From G963677325 sp963810555 (GTDB lineage: Bacteria > Bacteroidota > Bacteroidia > Bacteroidales > Prolixibacteraceae), in NCBI GenBank assembly GCA_963810555.1, contig CAWENX010000007.1, positions 434,001 to 498,000 of the forward strand: a DNA stretch of 64,000 bases, read 5' to 3'. The first letter of the stretch is position 1. Each line of letters starts with the position of its first letter. The translations under genes were made by a program, and so were the position numbers. This document shows positions 53,485 through 62,073 of this stretch, piece by piece. A model generated the notes under the pieces. That model did no database searches. It had not been told where the DNA came from and worked only from the letters and a program-made list of their open reading frames with translations.

Positions 53485-54813
53485 ATGAAGAATTTTTGGA
53501 TTTTTATTTTAACAGTCGTAATTTTCGGGAACCTTTCAGCCAAAAAACCCGATAAACTTTCCACGCCTCAGTTTTACGGGCTTTATGCTCCTGCAGGCGA
53601 TTTGAAAAAATATGCAGAAGATCTGGACCGTTTGGGTGTCAAATGGTTTCGTGTTGGCGGCATTAATGATCAGGCAGCCCTGTTTGCGGCAGAAAAAGGA
53701 TACCACCTGGTTCCTGTGCTCGGTTACCGGAAGATTTCACTGAACAATACCGTACCAATAGATCAGATTCCACAAATTATGGAGGAATGGCGGGAACAGG
53801 TACGGAAAACTATCAGACGATACGGACCTGACGGAACACTCTGGAAAGAAAATCCAAAAATAAAAGCCCTTCCGGTTTGTTATTGGGAAGTATGGAATGA
53901 GCCGAATATTGAATTCCTTAATCCACCGCAGGGAATGTCTCGTGTTCAGCTTTATGCGGAAATTCTTAAGGCAGCATCAGAGGAAATCCGTAAGCTTGAT
54001 CCCGGAGCAAAAATCATTGCTTTCAATACTGCAGGAGGCGCTTCAACAGGTTTACCTTCCCCGGATGGCTATGCAGCTCAGGTGCAGTATTACGGTTGGA
54101 GGCGCTTCATAAAAGAAGTCACTCAAATAACAGGAGCTTCCTGCTACGATGCCATTGGCCTTCATCCCTATACCATGCCCTTGGGTCCTGAAGAAGGCGG
54201 AGTGGCAAAAGGACTGGAACTTTTAAGGGAAGTCACAAAAGAGCAGAAAGCAGGAAACAAACAAATCTGGTTCACAGAGGTCGGTTACCCGATAGAATAT
54301 CCAAGGAACAAGCAGGTGCGTGACGAGCGGCAGCAGGCCTGTTTTACAGCAAGGCTTTATGCAATAGCAGCAGCTCACGGAGTGACTCAGTTGCAAAATA
54401 TGTATATGGTTGACATTATATACAGGCAGGACAATACGCGCAGAAGCTTCGGTTTCTTTACCGATCCCGGCAAATGGAGAGAGCAGGCTACAGCCCTTCA
54501 AACTATGATCCGTCTTATGCCTGACCCCAGGAAAAATCCTCAGATTATTGCAGAAAACAATAAAGGTTTCAATGCTTACAAATTCAACGGAGCAAACGGC
54601 CTTTCAATTATCATGGCCTGGAATGCCGGCGAAGGCCAGATTGATAATGAATTTGAAATTAAGGGAAGTAAAGCCACAATTGTAAATATGCCTGGCAATG
54701 AAGTCCAACCGATAACAATAAATAATGGCAAGGTAAAAGTGACTCTCAGCGAAGCGCCGGTTTATATTATCCCTGCTTCAAACGCGGCTGTTGATAAATT
54801 ATTGTCAAAATAA
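53485..54813 (+). CDS. Secreted GH-A clan glycosidase (GH39/GH5-like)
   Basis: About 442 residues from ATG 53485 (MKNFWIFILTVVIFGNLSAK), a signal peptide; the open frame reaches back to 53419 but that part is not conserved-looking. The (beta/alpha)8 barrel (about 30-340) carries WEVWNEPNIEFL with the acid/base Glu and QIWFTEVGYPIEYP with the nucleophile Glu. A beta domain of about 90 residues follows (GANGLSIIMAWNAGEGQIDN). It is the third gene in a run with the DUF4838 pair, 69 bp after copy 2, and is likely co-expressed with them. Confidence 0.85.
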   Translation: MKNFWIFILTVVIFGNLSAKKPDKLSTPQFYGLYAPAGDLKKYAEDLDRLGVKWFRVGGINDQAALFAAEKGYHLVPVLGYRKISLNNTVPIDQIPQIMEEWREQVRKTIRRYGPDGTLWKENPKIKALPVCYWEVWNEPNIEFLNPPQGMSRVQLYAEILKAASEEIRKLDPGAKIIAFNTAGGASTGLPSPDGYAAQVQYYGWRRFIKEVTQITGASCYDAIGLHPYTMPLGPEEGGVAKGLELLREVTKEQKAGNKQIWFTEVGYPIEYPRNKQVRDERQQACFTARLYAIAAAHGVTQLQNMYMVDIIYRQDNTRRSFGFFTDPGKWREQATALQTMIRLMPDPRKNPQIIAENNKGFNAYKFNGANGLSIIMAWNAGEGQIDNEFEIKGSKATIVNMPGNEVQPITINNGKVKVTLSEAPVYIIPASNAAVDKLLSK

Positions 54814-54905
54814 ATACTTTTGTTGCCCATCGTTTGCAACGGGGAGCAAATGGCTCATCGTTTATAACGATACATTGTATTGGCGTCCCAGACGCAAAAC
54901 CACAA

Positions 54906-54928
54906 CCCCTTCGTTATAAACGAAGGGG
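54906..54928. terminator. Bidirectional hairpin between convergent genes
   Basis: Perfect 9-bp arms CCCCTTCGT / ACGAAGGGG around TATAA, between the + strand GH-A gene (stop 54813) and the - strand TIM-barrel gene (stop 54954). No clear U-run on either side, so Rho-independent function is uncertain. Confidence 0.6.
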
Positions 54929-54953
54929 AACAACCTAAATTATGCCTCCGTTA

Positions 54954-56126
54954 CTATTTTATCTTATACAAATGAACTGCATAGGGTGAGAAATCATCAC
55001 TGAATTTCCCGTCCTTGATCTTGATTGATCTCTTTTCGCCAAGCACCTCAGCCTTTTTACCTGATTTCACTGTAAATGTTGCCATAGTCTCACCACTCCT
55101 CATTCCGACTGCAAAAAGATAATTAGCCCCGCCCTGATTTTTGGTCAGAATATCGACCGGAACCTCCGAATTGCTGCTCGAAACTGATGCATAACCTGAA
55201 GTAGTCTGACCGTTCAGTACCGTAGCTAGCGAAGTGATTTGCTGATTGATATTTTTCATCGCAGCGCTCATTTCAGGATCATACAAAGGAGCCGCTTCAA
55301 TCTTGTCTGCAAATTGGGGCGTCCCCGAAGGCTGCTGAGAAGAAAAGGCATGGCAGAAATATCCGAATCCTGAAGCGCCGTGAATCAAAGCCATCCAGAC
55401 CTCTGCCTTCACTTCTGTTGTGGTAGGCCTCCGAGGATTCTTTTCATCTATTTTGGTGCATTCTATCCAACACCAGACCGGCTTTTTGTAATCGGTCCAC
55501 TCCCGCAGGTTATCAATTCCTTTTGCAACATACCACAACGCATCTTTTGTCTCTTTATCACGGCTGTTAACAGGATAAATATCGAAAGAAGCAATATCGC
55601 AGCCTTTTAAATAACCATTCTCGGATACCTTATACATATCGATCTTTCCGGTGCAGGCTCCTCTGCCATACCAGCCCGTATTGGCAGCCCCTACCCCGAC
55701 GTTGAGGTATACAGGACGGCTGGGATCCTTCGCTTTTGTATCCTCGTAACGCTTAATTATGATGGCCGGATCGATACAGGGATCATATTGCTTGGTTGTT
55801 CTGTTCATCTGAGCATTATCAGGCTCGTCCCGCTGATTGTAGCCGTAAATCGTTTGATCATCCGGATGGCTCAGTGCAAATTGATTCTGGCCGCAGATAA
55901 CTTTCATATTTGCTTTTTTAAAAAGATCAAGAGCTGTCTGATCTAATCTTTTGCTTAAACCCACATACACATTGATGCCTATTTTGCTGTAAGCCTCTGC
56001 ATTGGAAGGATTTTGAAGCCATACGGCAATCGGGAAGAACTTTGGATCAGTCGAATTTTGTCCTGAAACAGTCCGCCAGCCGGCTGTAAAAAATAAACAC
56101 GCGAAAAACAAAACTGATATTTTCAT
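54954..56126 (-). CDS. Secreted TIM-barrel glycosidase-like protein (copy 2)
   Basis: 390-residue paralogue of the product of 46228-47379. Signal peptide ISVLFFACLFFTAGWRTVSG. Opens FFPIAVWLQNPSNAEAYSK, with YNQRDEPDNAQ (candidate acid/base Glu) and VWCWIECTKIDEKNPRRPTT (candidate nucleophile Glu); the Ig-like C-terminus is conserved (AEVLGEKRSIKI, FSPYAVHLYKI). It is encoded on the opposite strand about 8.7 kb away from its sister. It has a longer loop after CHAF (SSQQPSGTPQFADKIEAAP), possibly changing the active-site cleft. Confidence 0.75.
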   Translation of the reverse strand: MKISVLFFACLFFTAGWRTVSGQNSTDPKFFPIAVWLQNPSNAEAYSKIGINVYVGLSKRLDQTALDLFKKANMKVICGQNQFALSHPDDQTIYGYNQRDEPDNAQMNRTTKQYDPCIDPAIIIKRYEDTKAKDPSRPVYLNVGVGAANTGWYGRGACTGKIDMYKVSENGYLKGCDIASFDIYPVNSRDKETKDALWYVAKGIDNLREWTDYKKPVWCWIECTKIDEKNPRRPTTTEVKAEVWMALIHGASGFGYFCHAFSSQQPSGTPQFADKIEAAPLYDPEMSAAMKNINQQITSLATVLNGQTTSGYASVSSSNSEVPVDILTKNQGGANYLFAVGMRSGETMATFTVKSGKKAEVLGEKRSIKIKDGKFSDDFSPYAVHLYKIK

Positions 56127-56403
56127 GGTGAGTCAAATTAAAATATGTTATTCCTTTTAATCCGTTAAAGATAATAAAATCCCGATTGCCTGAAGATAAT
56201 TAAACTCATTGGATTTATCTCTGCGGTTAATTTACTCCGCCTTTATGAACACCCTCATTTCAACTCAGGACCTTTGATCCAATAAATAACTGAAACTAAA
56301 TAAGTTCAGGATCGCTTTAACTTTCATTCCTTTTTCCCAGAGAGACGTTATACCAATACATCACACCGGATTTCAAAAACCAGCCAAAGCCCTTTCAACA
56401 AGT

Positions 56404-56519
56404 TACCAAAACCGTATTTCATTGGTACCTCCTGCGTACCTTGTGCGTATCTCATACGTACCTCATGCGTATAAATACGTTTAAAGTACGATTAAGCTAC
56501 ACTTATGTTACGTCTGAAA
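56404..56519. repeat. 11-bp phased array D with orientation switch
   Basis: TA falls at 56404, 415, 426, 437, 448, 459 and 470 (units such as TACCTCCTGCG, TACCTTGTGCG, TATCTCATACG, TACCTCATGCG), then after a 6-bp step at 476, 487, 498 and 509 (TACGTTTAAAG, TACGATTAAGC, TACACTTATGT). CGTA lies on the top strand in the first half and as TACG in the second half: head-to-head inverted half-arrays. The tail contains a 69-codon frame (56505-56714, MLRLKKEDGTRKIAG) whose DNA is related to the tail of array E; protein coding is doubtful. Gap 56127-56863 has nothing else. Confidence 0.85.
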
Positions 56520-56863
56520 AAGGAAGATGGTACGAGGAAAATAGCAGGAAGGTACGGCGAAATACCTTTCACGGAGTGGTATTGTATTGACATCGGAATA
56601 ATCATCAATGGTACAGATATACATCCCTCTTTCGCTTATGTAATCCAACGGCATTTGCCCCGGCTCTTCCTGAAAAACCGACTGAAACTACAACGGAGGA
56701 CAGGCTGGAAATGAATTATATGCGTTTCAAGACATTGGCAATTATGACATAAGGTCTGAAACAATGTGTTAAATTTACCCTAAAGCATCAGTTTTCCGAA
56801 GGTTGTTTTGTATGACAAGTCGTCCCATCCACAGGAATTTTCTGCAATCAGATTGAAAATTTT

Positions 56864-57250
56864 TTATTTCCAGATTAAAGATACATTGTACTTTTTGAAT
56901 TGCTCATCTCTGCTCACAATTTCAAGGTTTTCATATATTGCTTGTGCAATGAGCATTCTATCAAAGGGATCATGATGGTGAAACGGCAATCCTGCATTGA
57001 TTAAAATCTGATTGGTTGTTAAAGGGAGTAACTCAAAACCGCTATTTTCAATAATTTGAAAGATACTTTCCAATTTCGGAGTCATATTTAACCTGCCCAA
57101 AGAATGTTTAATGGCAATTTCCCAAAAGCTGGCAATACTTACATAGCAGTTGTTTTCGGGGCTTTCAATAAGCTTTTTCGTTTTTTCAGGCAAATTAGGA
57201 TCCTCTGAGATGAACCAAATTACAGCATGAGTATCAATCAATAAATTCAT
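56864..57250 (-). CDS. PIN-domain ribonuclease toxin (VapC-like)
   Basis: A 128-residue PIN nuclease that would cleave RNA when freed from its antitoxin. The first acidic residue is in NLLIDTHAVIW, the Glu in SFWEIAIKHSLG, and the third/fourth in HHHDPFDRMLIAQA; ending IVSRDEQFKKY completes the fold. It belongs to the subtype usually paired with a DUF2281 or Phd-type antitoxin. Its start codon overlaps the antitoxin stop (TAATG), indicating coupling. It lies in the midst of the saccharide-utilisation region, as mobile toxin-antitoxin pairs often do. Confidence 0.88.
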   Translation of the reverse strand: MNLLIDTHAVIWFISEDPNLPEKTKKLIESPENNCYVSIASFWEIAIKHSLGRLNMTPKLESIFQIIENSGFELLPLTTNQILINAGLPFHHHDPFDRMLIAQAIYENLEIVSRDEQFKKYNVSLIWK

Positions 57251-57456
57251 TACTTATATTCATTAAATCCTTCAATCGGATCATCAAAACTATCTTTCAT
57301 GGAAATTAGACCTTTAGCCTGACCTGCAATTCTTTTTTTAGATTTTAATGCTCCTCTTGCGGATTTGTATTTAATAAAATCTATAAAATCAACCACTTCT
57401 TTTTTGAGGTTCGGAGGCAAACCTGATAATTTTGTATATAACTGTATGTCTGTCAT
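57250..57456 (-). CDS. DUF2281-type antitoxin (VapB-like)
   Basis: 68 residues, upstream partner of the PIN toxin and the first gene of the pair. The N-terminal helix pair QLYTKLSGLPPNLKKEVVDF is the DUF2281 dimer/DNA-binding part. The C-terminal FDDPIEGFNEYK is the tail that typically wraps the toxin active site. It would bind the toxin and repress the shared promoter; the promoter itself, upstream of 57456, is not recognised by eye. Confidence 0.82.
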   Translation of the reverse strand: MTDIQLYTKLSGLPPNLKKEVVDFIDFIKYKSARGALKSKKRIAGQAKGLISMKDSFDDPIEGFNEYK

Positions 57457-57743
57457 AATTTAAAATATTGAGCTTCTTTGACTTATTCAAAGATACAAAA
57501 AATTTCCCTGCATAGGGCAATTATGTAAAAGTAGAAATAGAATTTAATCTATAAACTCTTAGTAAAAAAATCTCTTTTTCACCCAAAGAAATTGGTAATC
57601 CGCATTAATTGTATCTTTACTGCTAATTTATTCATTGATGCTGGGGATTTGAAAGGATTAATTGTTACAGTTTAATTTTATTTTCCTTATTATTGTCAAA
57701 ATATAGTGTATTGAATAATCTCACCATAATAAAATTAAGTCAA

Positions 57744-58634
57744 ATGATGAAAAAAATAGTGATGAACATCCATTCAGCAGGATGGAAATTGAGTATTGGT
57801 GTTTTTGCTGTGATCCTTATTTCATTGTTAACATCCTGTAAAACAAAGCCGCCCATTCATTCAGAAAGTATTCGATTTGAAAATTTTGATAATAGTCCGG
57901 AAGGTTTCATTTCAAGAAGGAACGTATTGGCGGGAGAAGTGCCGCAGGTCAGCCCGGAATACATTTCCGGAAAAGGTTCTTTCACAATTGATGAACCGGC
58001 CTCCACTCAGCATTATGACGTTTTATTATCGCTTAAGGGCAATGCCATGATTGAGATTGACGGCCGGGCTTACCCGATGGGGGCTTTTTATATAGCCAGA
58101 ATACCTTATAACAAGGCTTATGTCATTCACGTAGGCAAGGATACCACATTCTATTGCATGCGGTTTAGGGAATCGCTGGATGATGCCGATCGCGCAGAGA
58201 TTGCAAAGGATCCGGTGCAGCATTCGGAAGTTTATATTAAAGCGATAAAAGATTGCCCCATGTACACTGAGGATATCAAAAGCGCCAAGACAATTAACCG
58301 GATGCTCCTGGCGGAGGGAATGGTTCCCCGTTTTTGTATGGGAACGGTTACAACCGAGGGCCCCGATCAGGTAGGAGCACACAAGCATCCGATGCTGGAC
58401 CAGTTGTTCTTTGGACTGGATAGTTGTGAATGCAGGGTTTTTGCAGATGGTTCAGAAGCTGTGTTGAAAGAAAATATGCTGCTTCATATTCCGCTTGCCT
58501 CAACCCATCACACGGTGGTTGATGCAGGGAAAAAGATGAACTACCTTTGGATGGATTTCTTTAAAACACTGGAAGGACAGAGGTATATGAACGAACAGCA
58601 TCATATGGTCGACACAGTCAAGAAAGCAAAATAA
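57744..58634 (+). CDS. Cupin-like lipoprotein of the saccharide region
   Basis: About 296 residues from ATG 57744; the in-frame TTG at 57693 is unlikely as start. The N-terminal hydrophobic stretch ends in lipobox SLLTSC. The two-part beta-sandwich looks like a bicupin: the first part HYDVLLSLKGNAMIEIDG with YPMGAFYIARIPYN, the second GAHKHPMLDQLFFGLD and MLLHIPLASTHHTVVDAG with metal-type His residues. A function in sugar isomerisation or binding is a guess. It precedes the GH42-like gene by 179 bp and may be transcribed separately from it. Confidence 0.65.
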   Translation: MMKKIVMNIHSAGWKLSIGVFAVILISLLTSCKTKPPIHSESIRFENFDNSPEGFISRRNVLAGEVPQVSPEYISGKGSFTIDEPASTQHYDVLLSLKGNAMIEIDGRAYPMGAFYIARIPYNKAYVIHVGKDTTFYCMRFRESLDDADRAEIAKDPVQHSEVYIKAIKDCPMYTEDIKSAKTINRMLLAEGMVPRFCMGTVTTEGPDQVGAHKHPMLDQLFFGLDSCECRVFADGSEAVLKENMLLHIPLASTHHTVVDAGKKMNYLWMDFFKTLEGQRYMNEQHHMVDTVKKAK

Positions 58635-58709
58635 ATAGGGATATAATTAAAGAATGAAGGAATGAAGTAAAATAATTAATATACATTCTTGATAATGAAA
58701 CTTTTAAAA

Positions 58710-58795
58710 TTTCACGCAAAGTTCGCAAAGAAAAACACAAAAGCACGCAAAGACTTTGCGACCCTTGCGTAAACCTTTGGGTTCTCTGCGTGAAA
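58710..58795. repeat. Dispersed hairpin repeat with CGCAAAG motifs
   Basis: TTTCACGCAAAG at 58710 is complementary to the CTCTGCGTGAAA ending 58795 apart from small mismatches, enclosing a further CGCAAAGACTTTGCG palindrome. Located 18 bp before the start of the GH42-like gene, so it would lie in or near its leader. Confidence 0.75.
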
Positions 58796-58813
58796 CAAAA
58801 TACAAACTAAAAA

Positions 58814-61054
58814 ATGAATTTTATTATGAAACGAATAAATGAAGTTCTATTGTCTTTATTATTATTACTTGCAATTCCCTGTTATTCAGAAAACAACGCC
58901 GGATCAAATTCGCCGGCTGACCCTCAGGTAAAAGTATTCCCGAAAATGGTTATAGGTACGGTTTATAACTATTTTAATGAAGAATATCCGACCGATGAGG
59001 ATTTTTATAAGCAGGTAGATCATGATATTGCCCTGATGAAAGAGTGCAACATCAATTATGTGATGATTAATCCGATGTTCCGGTGGGATGTTGACACAAA
59101 AGAACGTAAATGGGAACGGTCCGATTATTTAATTAAGAAGATTGAGGAAGCCGGTATGAAATGGATCCCGGAAATGTTTGGGCAACAAACCAGCGACTAT
59201 TTCCCGGCATGGAAATACAGGGAAGAAGGGATGGAACGAGGTATGGGCAGACAGGATGCGGACTTTGCCAATCCTAAAAATTATCCGCTGGTTGATGAAT
59301 ATTTTAAAGAAGTCATCGGGCGATACGGGAAAAGTCCGGCGCTGGGATTTTATAATATCTGGAATGAACCCCATTATGGGGGCTCCGGACCATATATTAC
59401 TGAGAGATTCAGGGAATGGGTCAAGAATAAATATAAAACCCTGCCGGCATTAAGAAGATCATGGGCTTTGGAAATTTCGTCATGGGATGATGTGAGTCCT
59501 AATCTGAGGGATGACTGGAAATCCTCGATGCAGCAAATTGACCTGACAACCTTTCGCAGTGAATTGAACAGCGTATTGATAGGAGAACTAATCCAGACTC
59601 TTCGGAAATATGATCCTGATCCGGCACATCTTATTACTGCCAATCCGGTGGGAACAGCTCTAACCATGTTTGGAGAATTCGGCGGTTATATCCTTGACAA
59701 CTGGGCTGTTGCCGACAAAAACGATGTTCATGGCATTTCTTATTATCCTGATATCTGGGAACGAAGCCATAACCTTGAGCCCTGTCCTTACTGGTTCCAA
59801 AATCTTACTTTTAATACCGTTCGCTGTGAAGCCGGGAAGAAAGATTGGATCTTAACTGAATTGTTCACCTATACCCAAAACGGACTGGCATTAAACGGAT
59901 ATTTAACCAACGATCAGTATAAATTGATAGCCTGGTCTGCCTTTGCCAACGATTGCAAAGGAATGGACTGGTGGCAGTGGAGACCTTTTAACAGAGGCCT
60001 TCAATCACTGGGCAGAGGATTAACTCGAGTTAACGGTGAACTTGCTCACCGTGCTGAAGCCGTAAAAGAAATTGGAGCTGTGATGAAACAATATGGCGAT
60101 GTACTGCATGACGCCCATATCAAAAAACCACAGGCGGCAATTCTTATTGATTATATCGGATTGCTTAAAACCCTGGCGCAAAATACCGAAAAGGCAACCA
60201 ACAAATTCATGTACGAGAGCAATGCCGGTCTGTTTAAAGCCTTATATGAAGGAGGAATAAATGCTGACGTTTTGCGCATGGACCGTCCCCTTGATCTGCA
60301 AACATTACAGAATTACAAGATTGTGTATCTGCCTTTCCAGATTGTGATGCGGCGCGATGTTGCCGATCTGTTGAAGCAATATGTTGAAGCCGGAGGATGC
60401 GTAGTAGCCGATGCCCGGACAGCAACAATCGATGAGCTTGATTTTGCATACAAAGTCAGCCCGGGAGCTGGTCTGGATCAGGTATTCGGCGCTGAAAGGC
60501 TCGATTGGACCGGTGCAAAGGATTATTTTCCGGTTACCATGAAGAAAATGGGTAATAGTGCATCTTTCAGTTTTGAAGGGAAATATTTTAAGGAACAACT
60601 TCGTTTACATGATAACGTCCAGGTGCTGGGAACATTTGCGGGCACAAATGAACCTGCAGTAATTGAAAATCATTATGGCAAAGGAAGGGCTATTTTAAGC
60701 GCTGTACCGTTAGGCGCCAGTTATTTCGACAAGCCCGAAAACCATGTGAAGAAGCTTTTGTTGGATTTTGCCCGTGAGGCCGGTGTTACACCCGATGCCC
60801 GATTTATTTCCCCAGACGGAAGTTTTCTGAACGTGAAAGTCCATACTTTAAACAACGAGTTTGTTGTTTACGCGATCAACGATGAAGAAAAAGTAAAATC
60901 AGGAACACTCGAAGTTAATATCGGAAATGCAGGTATTAAACAGGTAAAAGAGATTCTATCGGGTAAAACCTATACTTTTGGACAAAAAGACGGGACAGTT
61001 TCGATTCCGGTGAAGGCAGGGAAAAATGAGGTCATGGTTTTCCTGATACAATAA
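58814..61054 (+). CDS. Secreted GH42-like beta-galactosidase-type glycosidase
   Basis: 746 residues; signal peptide about 1-25 (VLLSLLLLLAIPCYS), with MNFI before a second Met at 58826 that could be the start. The GH42-type catalytic barrel (about 40-430) has GFYNIWNEPHYGG with the acid/base Glu and WILTELFTYTQNG with the nucleophile Glu; MDWWQWRPFNRG is typical of the family. The Rossmann-like domain (about 450-660) has MYESNAGLFKALYEGGINAD, VYLPFQIVMR, and YGKGRAILSAVPLGA. The C-terminal beta domain ends KNEVMVFLIQ. Natural GH42 substrates are beta-galactosides; on this locus it may act on a related sugar. Confidence 0.82.
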   Translation: MNFIMKRINEVLLSLLLLLAIPCYSENNAGSNSPADPQVKVFPKMVIGTVYNYFNEEYPTDEDFYKQVDHDIALMKECNINYVMINPMFRWDVDTKERKWERSDYLIKKIEEAGMKWIPEMFGQQTSDYFPAWKYREEGMERGMGRQDADFANPKNYPLVDEYFKEVIGRYGKSPALGFYNIWNEPHYGGSGPYITERFREWVKNKYKTLPALRRSWALEISSWDDVSPNLRDDWKSSMQQIDLTTFRSELNSVLIGELIQTLRKYDPDPAHLITANPVGTALTMFGEFGGYILDNWAVADKNDVHGISYYPDIWERSHNLEPCPYWFQNLTFNTVRCEAGKKDWILTELFTYTQNGLALNGYLTNDQYKLIAWSAFANDCKGMDWWQWRPFNRGLQSLGRGLTRVNGELAHRAEAVKEIGAVMKQYGDVLHDAHIKKPQAAILIDYIGLLKTLAQNTEKATNKFMYESNAGLFKALYEGGINADVLRMDRPLDLQTLQNYKIVYLPFQIVMRRDVADLLKQYVEAGGCVVADARTATIDELDFAYKVSPGAGLDQVFGAERLDWTGAKDYFPVTMKKMGNSASFSFEGKYFKEQLRLHDNVQVLGTFAGTNEPAVIENHYGKGRAILSAVPLGASYFDKPENHVKKLLLDFAREAGVTPDARFISPDGSFLNVKVHTLNNEFVVYAINDEEKVKSGTLEVNIGNAGIKQVKEILSGKTYTFGQKDGTVSIPVKAGKNEVMVFLIQ

Positions 61055-61088
61055 AATCCTTCTGAGTCTGTCCAAAAATTTAGAATTG

Positions 61089-61199
61089 TTTAACCGCAGA
61101 GGACACAAAGAATTTTCACAAAGAACACTAAGGTTTGAATTTTAGCTTTTTATCTTGGTGTACTTTCGAGTCGAGTTCTTTGAGTTCTTTGCGGTTAAA
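61089..61199. repeat. Long imperfect hairpin with CACAAAGAA motifs
   Basis: TTTAACCGC (61089-61097) pairs with GCGGTTAAA ending 61199, with CAAAGAACAC and TTCTTTGAG segments inside also complementary. It lies between the convergent GH42-like gene and the alpha/beta-hydrolase gene; any ORF over it is spurious. Confidence 0.75.
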
Positions 61200-61263
61200 T
61201 TGGTTTTGGGGAACACCCTCCAGCTTCCTGCAAGTTTCTGCATAAAATCTGAAGGGGCAGATT

Positions 61264-62073
61264 TCATGAATCGATGATTTGTCCAATTGAACGCATGAAT
61301 GATTTAACGACAGCTGCAAATCGCTCAGGCTGGTCATAATGGAGTCCGTGTCCGGCTTCAGGAATCCGGGCAAGCTGAAATCCAGGATTAAGACGTAGCA
61401 GTTCTTCGGCAACAAGATTGGAAACCAAACCTTTATCACCAAAAATAAGCAGACCCGGAACATTAATCGCACTCACCAATTGCTTATAATCAGGGTATGG
61501 AGGCGTGAGAACATCGAAAGCCGCCATACTGGTCTGAAGCCTTGCCCGTGCGATCAGTCCGATGGTATCCGTGGACCGGTTTGGGTGACTGCTCCGCAAA
61601 TCTGCCACTACTTCCTCCAATGATTTACTGAGAATTCGCCGATGCTGATCGTTTATATCGCTATCGCGAACTTCGCGCTGGACTTTTGTGCCAAGGAACG
61701 GTGGATCAGCTAATATCAGTCCGCGGAGCAGCTTTGGGTAATGACTTGCTACAACGGCGGCAGTCATACCTCCCATGGAATGTCCGAGAAGAACAGGATG
61801 AGGAAGTCCCAGGGAATTTATAAGGCCAATTACATCATTTGCAAGGTCTTTGTACCGATATCCATAGTCAGGCGCATCCGATTTTCCATGACCACGGCCA
61901 TCCGGCATGATCATGTCGTATTCATTCTCTAAGGCACATGCAAAGCTTGTCCAGCAGAGTCCATTAGCCATTAATCCGTGCAATAAGACTAAAGGGGGTT
62001 TATCACCTCCGGTTCTGGTGAAGTGTATGTTAATTCCATTGGTTTCGCAGAATGCTGATTTCCAGTTTGTCAT
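61264..62073 (-). CDS. Alpha/beta-hydrolase fold protein
   Basis: 269-residue cytoplasmic esterase/lipase-like hydrolase. Oxyanion motif LLHGLMANGLCW, nucleophile elbow LLGHSMGGMTAAV (Ser about 97), acid Asp in IFGDKGLVSN region and catalytic His in PEAGHGLHYDQPE. DGRGHGKSD marks the family's first loop. It faces the GH42-like gene convergently. It may remove acetyl or feruloyl esters from sugars, but the fold is too general to say. No signal peptide is seen. Confidence 0.85.
   Translation of the reverse strand: MTNWKSAFCETNGINIHFTRTGGDKPPLVLLHGLMANGLCWTSFACALENEYDMIMPDGRGHGKSDAPDYGYRYKDLANDVIGLINSLGLPHPVLLGHSMGGMTAAVVASHYPKLLRGLILADPPFLGTKVQREVRDSDINDQHRRILSKSLEEVVADLRSSHPNRSTDTIGLIARARLQTSMAAFDVLTPPYPDYKQLVSAINVPGLLIFGDKGLVSNLVAEELLRLNPGFQLARIPEAGHGLHYDQPERFAAVVKSFMRSIGQIIDS

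Noticed and set aside
56505..56714. 69-residue protein MLRLKKEDGTRKIAG...
   Set aside because: Its DNA is related to the tail of array E, where the equivalent frame diverges after a few codons, so it is more likely part of a repeat than a gene; kept only as a remark.
61128..61472. 114-codon minus-strand frame
   Set aside because: Covers the 61089-61199 hairpin repeat and overlaps the alpha/beta-hydrolase gene in another frame.
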